Shown here one piece after another: positions 16,850-25,448 of a stretch of 64,000 bases of DNA (position 1 is the first letter of the stretch; each line of letters opens with the position of its first letter). The translations under genes and the position numbers were made by a program. The stretch lies in contig CAWBEX010000001.1 of assembly GCA_963787895.1 (NCBI GenBank), forward strand, positions 372,001 through 436,000, in the 5' to 3' direction. The DNA is from Anderseniella sp963787895. Its GTDB lineage: Bacteria; Pseudomonadota; Alphaproteobacteria; Rhizobiales; Aestuariivirgaceae. The notes beneath the pieces were generated by a model that saw nothing but the letters and a program-made list of their open reading frames with translations, was not told the origin of the DNA and made no database searches.

Positions 16850-17853
16850 CGGCCTGCTTCCCTCGGCGACGGCCGGCTATCGATTTCCATCAGCAGGCCG
16901 CCCGCCCCCATGTCCATTATGTCTTGCGGGCGAACGTCGATCCCGGCCAGAACCCGGCCTAGCACCCAATCAAATCCGTTCAACTTGGGAGACCGCGCAC
17001 ACGACGGCACTCCGATGACGGCCTCATCGTCAAGACGGCCCAGCAGCAAGAGATTGCCGGGATCCACCGGCATGCCGAGATGGACAATCTGCCCACCGGC
17101 AGCCTCAAGGCCAGCCGGCACCACGTCGCCACGATCAACAATCGCCGATGCACCGAACACCAGAACCGGATTGTGACCGGATGCCTTCAACTGCCGGATA
17201 CCGTCCGCCACACCACCAATCGTGTGCTCCACCTCAACAATATCACCCAGCTGGCTGCCATGGCGTTCAAGTCGATCACGGATGACCTTGGCCGATTTTT
17301 CCAGCAATGACTCCTTCATGCCTTCAGTCCGGGTAAGAACCAGTCCAGCCTTGTGCGGTTGGAAAGGCACCACCGATACCAGCTTGCCTGAACCAACCAG
17401 CGCTTCAGCCTCTGCAACCACTGCAGCGGGGGCTGCGAAAGGTATTATCTTGACGGTAGCCACCATCTGGCCAGCTTCCACGGCGTGAAACGGCGTCACC
17501 GTGGCAAGCGTAATCGACTCATGCAGCCTGTTGAGCGCGCGAACCAAACCAGCGTCCACCAGCACAATGCCGTCATGGGCAGAATAGATATTGGCACGCC
17601 CGGTGCTCGCCTTTTGCTGCGTGAGCCCCCCACCTGACACCGCATCGGCAAGGCGGCGCGCAGCTGCATCCTCATGCACATCATCAGGCTCCAGGCGGGC
17701 AACAAACACGCGCGCCACCTTTGCACTCTCAAGTGCTGAAATGTCGGCACCGTTCAGCACCCGCCCTTTTTTAAAGGCGATGCCGGCAGCCTTCACCGAG
17801 TGGGCAAGAATTGCACCTTCAGCAACAGCCACTTCGATCTCACCAAAGATCAT
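16846..17853 (-). CDS. Molybdopterin-binding domain protein of the Cox maturation set
   Basis: A 335-residue protein ending in a MoCF/MPT-binding domain (VEHTIGGVADGIRQLKASGHNPVLVFG, then PVDPGNLLLLG and GVPSCARSPKLNGFDWVLGRV). The N-terminal half (MIFGEIEVAVAEGAILAHSV) is typical of proteins that in many relatives are fused to the MobA-like transferase; here they are separate, overlapping genes. It probably handles molybdopterin during cofactor synthesis. ATG 17853 is coupled to the upstream XdhC gene (ATGA); the longer open frame upstream is an artefact. Confidence 0.85.
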   Translation of the reverse strand: MIFGEIEVAVAEGAILAHSVKAAGIAFKKGRVLNGADISALESAKVARVFVARLEPDDVHEDAAARRLADAVSGGGLTQQKASTGRANIYSAHDGIVLVDAGLVRALNRLHESITLATVTPFHAVEAGQMVATVKIIPFAAPAAVVAEAEALVGSGKLVSVVPFQPHKAGLVLTRTEGMKESLLEKSAKVIRDRLERHGSQLGDIVEVEHTIGGVADGIRQLKASGHNPVLVFGASAIVDRGDVVPAGLEAAGGQIVHLGMPVDPGNLLLLGRLDDEAVIGVPSCARSPKLNGFDWVLGRVLAGIDVRPQDIMDMGAGGLLMEIDSRPSPREAGR

Positions 17854-18527
17854 CTGTCCAGACCCAGACGCAAAGCCCTTGTCATCTCCGCCATGATGGA
17901 AACGGCGATCTCCGGCGCACCGCGCGCGCCGATATCCAGACCAATGGGCCCGCAGATGCGCGACGGGTTCACACCTTGCAGCTTCAGCCGTTCGATCCTG
18001 CCTGCATGGTTTTTCCGCGAGCCTAGCGCGCCGATATAGAAACACTCACTCTTGAGAGCCAGAACCAGCGAGGGGTCGTCAACCTTCGGGTCATGCGTCA
18101 GAGCAAGAAAGGCCGTTCTCGCGTCAAGTTTCATGTCCGGCAAAACCTCATCGGGCCATTCTGCCAGAACGTTCACTTCCGGAAACCGTTCAGCTGTGGC
18201 AAAGGCACCGCGCGGGTCGATGACGGTGATGTCATACCCGAGCTGGCGGGCCATAGGCACAACAGCCTGGGCAATGTGTACGGCACCGATGATGATGAGC
18301 CTGAGCGCCGGATTGTGAATGTGGATGAAGAATTCACCATTGTCCGTTGAAACGACTCCAGATTTGTCAAATCGGAACCCCTCGTCGATCTGGCTGCCAA
18401 GCACATGCTCATGCGCATACTGGCGTGTCACGATTTCCTGCTTGCCTGACGCAAGATCGGTGATGACAGCGACTGCCTGACGTTTGTCACGCGCCTTGAC
18501 CAGAGTTTCTACAAAAGAACGTTCCAT
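17850..18527 (-). CDS. XdhC family protein, Rossmann (C-terminal) half
   Basis: A 225-residue XdhC protein that contains mainly the Rossmann domain: LRLIIIGAVHIAQAVVPMARQLGYDITVIDPR and ECFYIGALGSRKNHAGRIERL, ending in a GAPEIAVSIMAEM segment. XdhC binds the molybdenum cofactor, supports its sulfuration and inserts it in xanthine dehydrogenase-type enzymes. The matching N-terminal domain is encoded by the gene just upstream, 3 bp away. Confidence 0.9.
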   Translation of the reverse strand: MERSFVETLVKARDKRQAVAVITDLASGKQEIVTRQYAHEHVLGSQIDEGFRFDKSGVVSTDNGEFFIHIHNPALRLIIIGAVHIAQAVVPMARQLGYDITVIDPRGAFATAERFPEVNVLAEWPDEVLPDMKLDARTAFLALTHDPKVDDPSLVLALKSECFYIGALGSRKNHAGRIERLKLQGVNPSRICGPIGLDIGARGAPEIAVSIMAEMTRALRLGLDR

Positions 18528-18530
18528 GGA

Positions 18531-18854
18531 TCAGATAACCGGCTCCACGTAGACGCAAATCTTGCCACCGCAGGCAAGCCCCACCTCCCAGGCAGTCTCA
18601 TCGGCTACACCAAAGGCAATCACCTTGCCCACACCACTTTTTATGGCTTCCTGCGCCTCGGTTATGACTGCGCCTTCCACACACCCCCCCGAGACCGAGC
18701 CTTCAAAGTTGCCATCTGCATCGATTATCAGCTGCGATCCAGTGGGCTGCGGTGCAGAACCCCAGGTTTCGATAACAGTTGCAATCGCGACTTTTCGCCC
18801 CTGCGCCAGCCATTCGTGGGCCACGTTTAGAAGTCCTGCATCATTTGCGCTCAT
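18531..18854 (-). CDS. XdhC family protein, N-terminal half (CoxI-type)
   Basis: A 107-residue protein equal to the N-terminal XdhC domain: VAIATVIETWGSAPQPTGSQLIIDADGNFEGSVSGGCVEGAV and the AFGVADETAWEVGLACGGKICVYVEP end. The two conserved cysteines (SGGCVEG and LACGG) are present. It acts with the following Rossmann-half protein in molybdenum cofactor loading. Its ATG overlaps the VWA gene stop (ATGA). Confidence 0.9.
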   Translation of the reverse strand: MSANDAGLLNVAHEWLAQGRKVAIATVIETWGSAPQPTGSQLIIDADGNFEGSVSGGCVEGAVITEAQEAIKSGVGKVIAFGVADETAWEVGLACGGKICVYVEPVI

Positions 18855-20113
18855 TTGGCGGCCTCCTGCACTCGTGGATCACCACCCTTAAGCCACCGGC
18901 GGGGATCGTGAACTTCAGACCGCGAGCCTGACAGAATTTCGGCCAGATCGGCAAGTGTATTCAGCGAATGGCATGGCCGGAACTCGTCCACATGGGGCAT
19001 GATCGCACGAACACCGGAAGCGCGCGCCTCAAATCCTCCGTAGCGCAGCAGCGGGTTGAGCCAAACTATACGTTTTGCAGACCGTTTGAGCCTTGCCATC
19101 TCTGTGTCCAGCAATTCGATATCGTCCCGGTCCAGACCATCTGTCATCAACAGTACGTGGGCGCCTTGCGCCAAGACGCGGCGTGACCAGCGAAGATTGA
19201 ACTCATGCAATGCATGGCCAATGCGGGTGCCACCAGACCAGTCATTCACGTGGCTGCCGACCATCTCCATTGCCTCGTCCACATCGCGGCGCTGCAATTC
19301 TCGGGTGATGTTGGTCAGGCGGGTGCCGAACGTGAACACCTGAACCCGCGAGCGGTCATTTGTCAGCGCATGCAGAAAATGGAGAAACACGCGGCTGTAA
19401 TTAGCCATTGAACCTGAAATATCCAGCAGCACAACCAGCGGCGGTTCTCGCGTCTGGCGTGCCTTGTGCGCCAGTTGCGCCATGTTGCCGCCGGAGCGGA
19501 GCGACTTGCGCATTGTTGCGCGAATATCAACCACGCCTCGCTGGGATGGCCTGAAGCGGCGCATCTTCACAACGAGACGGTTCATTCGCATTCTGGCAAT
19601 TGCCTCGCGCGCGATCCGTTCTTCATCGGCGCTCATCTGCTCGAAGTCCTTGTTGCGCATCACTTCGCGCGCAGACGAGGTGAACTCACCTTCCAGTTCA
19701 ACCTGATCGGACGGACGCTCCCGGTGCGACTGCGCTTCCTCCTGGTTGAACATGGCTTCTGCCAGGCGCTTCTGCCCCGCCTTTGGCTTTTCTGGCTTGG
19801 TCTCAACGCGCACTTGCTGAAACAGCAACTGCATCATCTGCTCGATCATTTTCGGCTTGCGCCAGAACACCTCAAACGCATGATCAAACAGCACCGTGTG
19901 CTCACGCCGCTTGACGAACACCGAATGCAGTATCCAGTAAAAGTCCTTCTTGTTCGCCAGCCCGCCGCCGCGCACCGCCTCCAACGCATCCAGCACCGCG
20001 CCTGGCCCAACCGGCAGACCTGTATCGCGAAGCACGCGGGCAAAGTGCATGATATTGTCCGGCAGATGTCCTGACGGAGGCGCCTTGTTGGAATTGGCCG
20101 GCCTGGGATCCAT
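18851..20113 (-). CDS. coxE: VWA domain protein, CoxE type
   Basis: A 420-residue CoxE-like protein. The C-terminal half is a von Willebrand factor A domain with an intact MIDAS (LVVLLDISGSMANYS, then a threonine and LLMTDGLDRDD). The N-terminal half is helical and charged. CoxE works with the MoxR-type ATPase CoxD in assembling the copper-molybdenum site in CO dehydrogenase of Oligotropha; in a form II system like this its role is by analogy only. It is 11 bp after the MoxR gene. Confidence 0.9.
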   Translation of the reverse strand: MDPRPANSNKAPPSGHLPDNIMHFARVLRDTGLPVGPGAVLDALEAVRGGGLANKKDFYWILHSVFVKRREHTVLFDHAFEVFWRKPKMIEQMMQLLFQQVRVETKPEKPKAGQKRLAEAMFNQEEAQSHRERPSDQVELEGEFTSSAREVMRNKDFEQMSADEERIAREAIARMRMNRLVVKMRRFRPSQRGVVDIRATMRKSLRSGGNMAQLAHKARQTREPPLVVLLDISGSMANYSRVFLHFLHALTNDRSRVQVFTFGTRLTNITRELQRRDVDEAMEMVGSHVNDWSGGTRIGHALHEFNLRWSRRVLAQGAHVLLMTDGLDRDDIELLDTEMARLKRSAKRIVWLNPLLRYGGFEARASGVRAIMPHVDEFRPCHSLNTLADLAEILSGSRSEVHDPRRWLKGGDPRVQEAAK

Positions 20114-20124
20114 GGGAAACCTGC

Positions 20125-21048
20125 CTACCCTGTCGCGCGGTTGCGTATTTCAGACTTGATCTGGTCCACCAGCCGCTTGGCTTCTGATCCTTCCAGACGG
20201 GCGATGTCATCTTGATACTTCAACAGCACACCAAGGGTGTCGTTCACCGTGGCAGGATCGAGCGTGATGGCGTCCAGCTCGTTCAGGGCTGACACCCAAT
20301 CAAGCGTCTCGGCAACACCGGGCGACTTGAATAGATCCAACCCCCGTAACGCCTGAACGAAACCGACAATCTCCCTGGCCAGTTCAGCCTCAACTCCGGG
20401 CTTGCGCGCCTTGATGATCTGCAACTCACGTTCAGCAGTGGGATAGCCCACCCAGTGATACAGACACCGGCGTTTCAGGGCATCGTGCACTTCGCGTGTG
20501 CGGTTGGAGGTGATGATCACGATTGGCGCCTGTTTGGCCTTGACCGTTCCAATTTCAGGAATGGTGATCTGGTAATCGGACAATACTTCAAGAAGGAATG
20601 CCTCGAATGCTTCGTCCGTGCGGTCCAGTTCGTCAATCAGCAGCACAGGAGCACCACCGGCATGCGGTTCCAGTGCCTGCAGCAACGGCCGCTTGATCAG
20701 GAACCGGTCAGAAAAAATGTCCGATTGCAGCCGGGCACGGTCATCGACACCTTCAGCCTCCGCCATACGGATCTCGATCATCTGTGCCGAATAGTTCCAC
20801 TCGTACACTGCTGCGTTGAGGTCCAGCCCTTCATAGCACTGCAGCCGGATCAAATCACGGCCGAGCACACTTGCCAGTACCCTGGCAATCTCGGTCTTGC
20901 CTACACCAGCCTCACCCTCGAGGAACAGCGGCCGGCCCATTTTCAGCGCCAGGTACACCACGGTCGATAGCGGTCGGTCCGCGATATAATCGGCGGTCGA
21001 CAACATGTCCTGGGTGGCGTCGATAGAGACTGGGAGATTTTTGGCCAT
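20125..21048 (-). CDS. coxD: MoxR-type AAA+ ATPase, CoxD type
   Basis: A 307-residue AAA+ ATPase with Walker A GEAGVGKTE (about residue 44), Walker B VLLIDELDR and sensor 1 IITSNRTREVHDALKRRC, the last with the arginine pattern of the MoxR group. It is a chaperone-like partner of the VWA protein encoded next. It probably remodels the hydroxylase during metal-site maturation, as CoxD does. A terminator hairpin sits between it and coxM. Confidence 0.92.
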   Translation of the reverse strand: MAKNLPVSIDATQDMLSTADYIADRPLSTVVYLALKMGRPLFLEGEAGVGKTEIARVLASVLGRDLIRLQCYEGLDLNAAVYEWNYSAQMIEIRMAEAEGVDDRARLQSDIFSDRFLIKRPLLQALEPHAGGAPVLLIDELDRTDEAFEAFLLEVLSDYQITIPEIGTVKAKQAPIVIITSNRTREVHDALKRRCLYHWVGYPTAERELQIIKARKPGVEAELAREIVGFVQALRGLDLFKSPGVAETLDWVSALNELDAITLDPATVNDTLGVLLKYQDDIARLEGSEAKRLVDQIKSEIRNRATG

Positions 21049-21068
21049 AAAAGCTACTGTACCTTCTG

Positions 21069-21105
21069 AAAAATCAGGCCCGTGAGCGCTGTTCGCTCAC
21101 GAGCC
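21069..21105 (-). terminator. Intrinsic terminator between coxM and coxD
   Basis: An 8-bp perfect stem (CGTGAGCG 21081-21088, CGCTCACG 21094-21101), extended by GGC/GCC across one mismatch, is followed on the minus strand by TGATTTTT (complement of 21069-21076). It would stop or reduce transcription from the structural genes into the maturation genes, giving more enzyme than chaperone. Confidence 0.75.
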
Positions 21106-21136
21106 ATGTTGCTTACTCATCTAACCTTCGGGCGGC

Positions 21137-21934
21137 CTATTTGGCAGCTTCAACAGCCCGTCTGGCCATGACACCGACAAGGTGGGCCCGGTATTCAGCC
21201 GACCCATGAATATCAGAGTTCATGTCGCCTGCCTTGACCTTTATGCCTGCCAGTGACTTGGCGGAAAAGTCGGCTGTAAGGGCCTTCTCCATGGCTGCAT
21301 CACGATAGGCAGAGCCCTTGGCTCCTGTCACCCCAACGCGCACGCCCTTCTTGCCGCCAAAGTTTGCCACGAAGACACCAACCATTGCATAGCGCGAAGC
21401 CGGGTTCGGGAACTTTGAGTAAGCTGCCTTCGCCGGAACCTCGAATTCGATCTGCTTGATGATCTCGTTGGTGCGCAGTGCTGTCTCGAACAGGCTTTTG
21501 AAGAACTTGTCCGCTTCAATAGTGCGGCTGTCGGTCACTACTTTGGCATTCAGAGCCAGCAACGCCGCCGGATAGTCTGCAGCAGGATCAGCATTCGCAA
21601 CCGAACCGCCAATGGTTCCCTTGTGGCGTACATGTGGATCACCGATCATGCCGGCAAGCGCTGCCAGTGCAGGAATGGCCTTTTTCAGATCCTTGTTGTC
21701 AGCCACTTCCGCGTGGGTAGTGCCTGCCTTGATCGTCACCTTTGTCTTGGTGACGCTCACGCCTGCGTTCTTCAGCCCCGTCAGATCGATAATGTCAGAC
21801 GGCGCTGCCAGGCGCTGCTTCATGGTAGGGATAAGCGTCATGCCACCAGACATGACCTTGCCCTCTTTCTTGGCCTTGAGCAATTTTACTGCGTCCGCAA
21901 GCTTCGTGGGACGGTGATATTCAAAATCATACAT
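21137..21934 (-). CDS. coxM: FAD-binding medium subunit, CoxM type
   Basis: A 265-residue flavoprotein subunit. The two FAD-binding segments are KVMSGGMTLIPTMKQR (about residues 26-41) and IGDPHVRHKGTIGGSVANADPAADYP. It passes electrons from the iron-sulfur subunit to the quinone or another acceptor. It is slightly shorter than the 288-residue O. carboxidovorans CoxM. Gene order here is S-L-M rather than M-S-L, as is usual in form II clusters. Confidence 0.93.
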   Translation of the reverse strand: MYDFEYHRPTKLADAVKLLKAKKEGKVMSGGMTLIPTMKQRLAAPSDIIDLTGLKNAGVSVTKTKVTIKAGTTHAEVADNKDLKKAIPALAALAGMIGDPHVRHKGTIGGSVANADPAADYPAALLALNAKVVTDSRTIEADKFFKSLFETALRTNEIIKQIEFEVPAKAAYSKFPNPASRYAMVGVFVANFGGKKGVRVGVTGAKGSAYRDAAMEKALTADFSAKSLAGIKVKAGDMNSDIHGSAEYRAHLVGVMARRAVEAAK

Positions 21935-21957
21935 GGTCTTTTCTCCTGTCCCTGTTC

Positions 21958-24321
21958 TTACTCGGCTGCAGCGCGCAGGTGAGCAGATGCTGCCCAGATG
22001 CGTTGTGGCGTTGCAGGCATATCGACATGCTTGACGTCAAGAGCATTGGCAATTGCGTTCATGAACGCAGCAGGTGAGCCAATTGCCCCTGCCTCACCGC
22101 AGCCCTTTACACCCAGCGGATTAGACGGGCTTTTGGTCTCGTTGAAGCCAAGTTTGAACGACGGCATCATGTCAGCGCGAGGCATGCAATAGTCCATGTA
22201 TGAACCGGTCAGCAATTGCCCGCTGTCGTCATACACAGCATTTTCTGACCATGCCTGACCGATGCCCTGTGTCAGTCCGCCATGGACCTGCCCCTCGACA
22301 ATCATCGGATTGATAACCTTGCCGAAATCGTCCACTGCGACCCAGTCGATGATCTCGGTAACGCCGGTTTCGATGTCTATCTCGAGTTCGCACACATGCG
22401 TCCCTGCAGGGAACGTGAAGTTGGTCGGGTCGTAAAACGCGCCTTCCTTCAGGCCTGGTTCCAGCTCGTTGGTAGGAATTTTGTGAGCCACATATGCAGC
22501 AAGCGCAACCTCACCGAAGGCCATCTTCTTGTCCGTGCCCTTGACCGTGAAGGTGCCGTCCTTGAAGTCGATGTCTTTCTCGGAAGCCTCCATGACGTGG
22601 GCAGCGACCTTGCGGGCCTTGGCTTCGATCTTGTCGAGCGCATTGGACATGGCGCTCATGCCAACGGCAGCAGACCTTGATCCATATGTACCCATGCCGA
22701 ACTGCACTTTGTCAGTGTCGCCATGTACGATGGAAACCTGGTCAATCGGCACGCCAAGACGTTCGCAAACAAGCTGTGCGAACACCGTTTCGTGGCCCTG
22801 ACCATGGCTGTGCGAACCGGTCAGAACTTCAACAGTTCCAACAGGGTTCACCCTGATCTCTGCAGATTCCCACAATCCGACGCCCGCTCCCAACGAACCA
22901 ACAGCTGCCGACGGAGCAATGCCGCAGGCTTCGATGTAAGTTGAAAATCCGATGCCGCGCGCCTTGCCCGCTTTCGCGGAAGCTGCCTTGCGCTTGGCGA
23001 AGCCGGCGTAGTCAATAATGGCCAGCGCCTTGTCCATGGTCGCGTTGAAATCGCCGGCGTCATAACACATGATGACCGGCGTCTGGTGCGGGAACGACTT
23101 GATGAAGTTCTTGCGGCGGATGTCTACAACATCCATACCGATTTCACGCGCAGTAGTTTCTATCAGGCGCTCCACCACATAAGTGGCTTCCGGCCTGCCA
23201 GCCCCGCGATATGCATCAACAGACACGGTGTTTGTATAAACCGCGTCCACTTCGGCATAGATGCTGGGAATGTCATACTGACCCGACAGCAGCGTTGCAT
23301 AAAGATATGTCGGCACTGATGAAGCAAACAGGGATAGGTAGGCACCCATGTTTGCTACCGTCTTCGCCCGAAGGCCAAGAATCTTGCCGTCCTTGTCCAC
23401 TGCCATTTCTGCCGTGGTGATATGGTCACGAGCATGGGCGTCGGTCAGGAAGGCTTCGCTGCGATCAGCCGTCCACTTGACCGGACGTCCGCCAATTTTC
23501 TTGGAAGCCCATGCGCACACCACTTCTTCGGAATAGATGTATATCTTCGAACCGAAACCACCGCCAACATCAGGGGCAATCACACGCAACTTGTGCTCTG
23601 GAGCGAGACCAAGAAACGCCGAGATAACCAGACGTGCGACATGCGGGTTCTGGCTGGTTGTGTACAAGGTGTAGTGATCTTCGCCCTCGTCATATGAGCC
23701 CAGCGCAGCGCGCGGTTCCATGGCGTTGGGGATCAACCTGTTGTTGATCAGTTCAAGTTTGGTGACGTGAGCGGCCTTTGAAAATGCCGCATCAGTTGCA
23801 GCTTTGTCGCCCAACTCCCACTCAAAAGCCGTGTTCTTCTTGGCGACATCGTGAACCTGCGGCGCACCGCGCTTTTGCGCGTCACCAGTATGAACGACAG
23901 CAGGCAAGGTTTTGTAGGATACTGAAACCTTCTCAGCTGCTGACTTTGCCTGCGCAAGAGTGGCAGCAATGACAACTGCAACCGGGTCACCCACATGCCG
24001 GACACGGCCCTGGGCCAGAAGCGGATGCGGACCAGCTTTCATCGGTGATCCATCCTTGGAATGAATCATCCAGCCGCAAATCAGGCCGCCAAGGCTATCG
24101 GCAGCAATGTCTTCACCGGTCAGCACCGAAATGACGCCTGGTTCTTTCAGCGCCTTCTTTGCATCAATCTTCTTGATCTCGGCGTGAGCGTGTGGAGATC
24201 GGATGAAATAGGCATATGTCTGACCGGGCAAATTGATGTCATCTGTGTACCTGCCCTTGCCGGTGATAAAGCGGTGATCTTCCTTGCGCTTCACGCGCGC
24301 ACCAATTCCTGTCTCAGTCAT
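21958..24321 (-). CDS. Form II CoxL-like molybdenum hydroxylase large subunit
   Basis: A 787-residue xanthine oxidase-family large subunit. The active-site loop reads AYRGAGR at about residues 370-376, the signature of form II proteins, not the AYxCSFR loop of true CO dehydrogenases. The cysteine that carries the copper atom in form I is therefore absent. The catalytic glutamate motif GCGEAGAIGSP (about residue 753) and MCD-binding segments (VGGGFGSK, SHGQGHET) are intact. It should be an active Mo-containing hydroxylase, but its substrate is unknown and CO is doubtful. ATG 24321 was chosen because GAGGA lies 7 nt upstream. Confidence 0.93.
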   Translation of the reverse strand: MTETGIGARVKRKEDHRFITGKGRYTDDINLPGQTYAYFIRSPHAHAEIKKIDAKKALKEPGVISVLTGEDIAADSLGGLICGWMIHSKDGSPMKAGPHPLLAQGRVRHVGDPVAVVIAATLAQAKSAAEKVSVSYKTLPAVVHTGDAQKRGAPQVHDVAKKNTAFEWELGDKAATDAAFSKAAHVTKLELINNRLIPNAMEPRAALGSYDEGEDHYTLYTTSQNPHVARLVISAFLGLAPEHKLRVIAPDVGGGFGSKIYIYSEEVVCAWASKKIGGRPVKWTADRSEAFLTDAHARDHITTAEMAVDKDGKILGLRAKTVANMGAYLSLFASSVPTYLYATLLSGQYDIPSIYAEVDAVYTNTVSVDAYRGAGRPEATYVVERLIETTAREIGMDVVDIRRKNFIKSFPHQTPVIMCYDAGDFNATMDKALAIIDYAGFAKRKAASAKAGKARGIGFSTYIEACGIAPSAAVGSLGAGVGLWESAEIRVNPVGTVEVLTGSHSHGQGHETVFAQLVCERLGVPIDQVSIVHGDTDKVQFGMGTYGSRSAAVGMSAMSNALDKIEAKARKVAAHVMEASEKDIDFKDGTFTVKGTDKKMAFGEVALAAYVAHKIPTNELEPGLKEGAFYDPTNFTFPAGTHVCELEIDIETGVTEIIDWVAVDDFGKVINPMIVEGQVHGGLTQGIGQAWSENAVYDDSGQLLTGSYMDYCMPRADMMPSFKLGFNETKSPSNPLGVKGCGEAGAIGSPAAFMNAIANALDVKHVDMPATPQRIWAASAHLRAAAE

Positions 24322-24390
24322 CTCAGTTTCCTCTGAATTCTGCAATTCTGCATTGTCCGGCCACAGCCACCATAGGCGGGCCGGCCTTGA

Positions 24391-24855
24391 TCACATCTTC
24401 GATGCGCCGTCCTGGATGGCCTTGACGATGTTGTGATAGCCGGTACAGCGGCAAATGTTGCCCTCCAGCTCTTCGCGGATGGTTTCTTCCTTGAGCTTCT
24501 TGCCCTTGCGGTTGGCAATATCGATACCAGCCATGATCATGCCCGGGGTGCAGAAGCCGCATTGCAGGCCGTGATGTTCGCGGAAGGCTTCCTGCATCGG
24601 ATGCAGCTTGCCTTTTACAGCCAGCCCTTCGACAGTAGTAACCTTGGCACCTTCACATGCAATCGCCAACGCGGTGCACGACTTGATGGCCTTGCCGTCC
24701 ACATGCACGACACATGCACCGCACTGGCTGGTGTCGCAACCAACATGCGTACCCGTTTTAGCCAGGTTCACTCTCAGGAACTCCACAAGAAGCGTGCGGC
24801 CTTCAACCTCGCCACAAACTTTCTCGCCATTTACTGTCATTGAAATTGCCGGCAT
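24391..24855 (-). CDS. coxS: [2Fe-2S] small subunit, CoxS type
   Basis: A 154-residue iron-sulfur subunit with two clusters. The plant-ferredoxin-type cysteines are 40, 45, 48 and 60 (GCDTSQCGAC...KSC). The second set, 99, 102, 135 and 137 (CGFC...CRC), is typical of the hydroxylase family. It moves electrons from the molybdenum site to FAD. It is the first gene of the cluster; the region 24856-25025 in front must hold the promoter and lies between it and a divergent DUF4864 gene. Confidence 0.95.
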   Translation of the reverse strand: MPAISMTVNGEKVCGEVEGRTLLVEFLRVNLAKTGTHVGCDTSQCGACVVHVDGKAIKSCTALAIACEGAKVTTVEGLAVKGKLHPMQEAFREHHGLQCGFCTPGMIMAGIDIANRKGKKLKEETIREELEGNICRCTGYHNIVKAIQDGASKM

Positions 24856-25025
24856 TCAAAAACTCCCTTACAAAAACTTGCCCCGCCGCGTTAGGTCCGA
24901 CGTATTGTTAACGGAAAGCAACTCTGCTCCAATGCCCCTGCCAACGTCAAGCGCCTCACTGTATCCATCTCGCAAGATTTTGCGCAAAGAGTCTGAAGCG
25001 TCAAACATTGAAAGGTGTAGTTGCC

Positions 25026-25448
25026 ATGCTGGTTCGCAGTTTGAACATTTGTCTGGCGATTTTTATTCTTGTCCTTGCCCACACCCCATTGCGATCGCAG
25101 GACTCGACAACATTACAATCCATAATCTCGCGCCAGATGCAGGCATTTCAGGCCGATGACGGCAACACCGCATTTGAATTTGCTTCGCCCAACCTGCAGC
25201 AATTGTTCCAAACGCCATCCCGCTTCATGGAGATGGTCAAGCGCGGGTATGCGCCGGTGTACAGGCCCGAGAGCTACCAATTTGGAGAAATGACGTCGGC
25301 TCCGGACGGAAATCCCGTGCAAATCGTCGACATTGTAGACTCCGCAGGCAATAGCTGGCGGGCGACCTATCAGTTCGAGCGTCAGCCTGACGGGACATGG
25401 CGCATCGGCGCAGTCAGCCTTGAACCGCTACCCGGCAGTAACGTCTAG
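25026..25448 (+). CDS. DUF4864 exported protein
   Basis: A 140-residue protein with an N-terminal signal or anchor (LNICLAIFILVLAHTPLRS, about residues 6-24) followed by a compact NTF2-like domain typical of DUF4864: ISRQMQAFQADDGNTAFEFASPNLQQLFQTP and WRATYQFERQPDGTWRIGAVSL. No activity is known. ATG 25026 was preferred to TTG 25008. The stop overlaps the convergent regulator gene by 3 bp. It is divergent from coxS, which may be coincidental. Confidence 0.85.
   Translation: MLVRSLNICLAIFILVLAHTPLRSQDSTTLQSIISRQMQAFQADDGNTAFEFASPNLQQLFQTPSRFMEMVKRGYAPVYRPESYQFGEMTSAPDGNPVQIVDIVDSAGNSWRATYQFERQPDGTWRIGAVSLEPLPGSNV

Noticed and set aside
21958..24855. Calling the enzyme a carbon monoxide dehydrogenase
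   Set aside because: The large subunit has AYRGAGR rather than the AYxCSFR loop of true CO dehydrogenase, so only the general hydroxylase assignment is kept.
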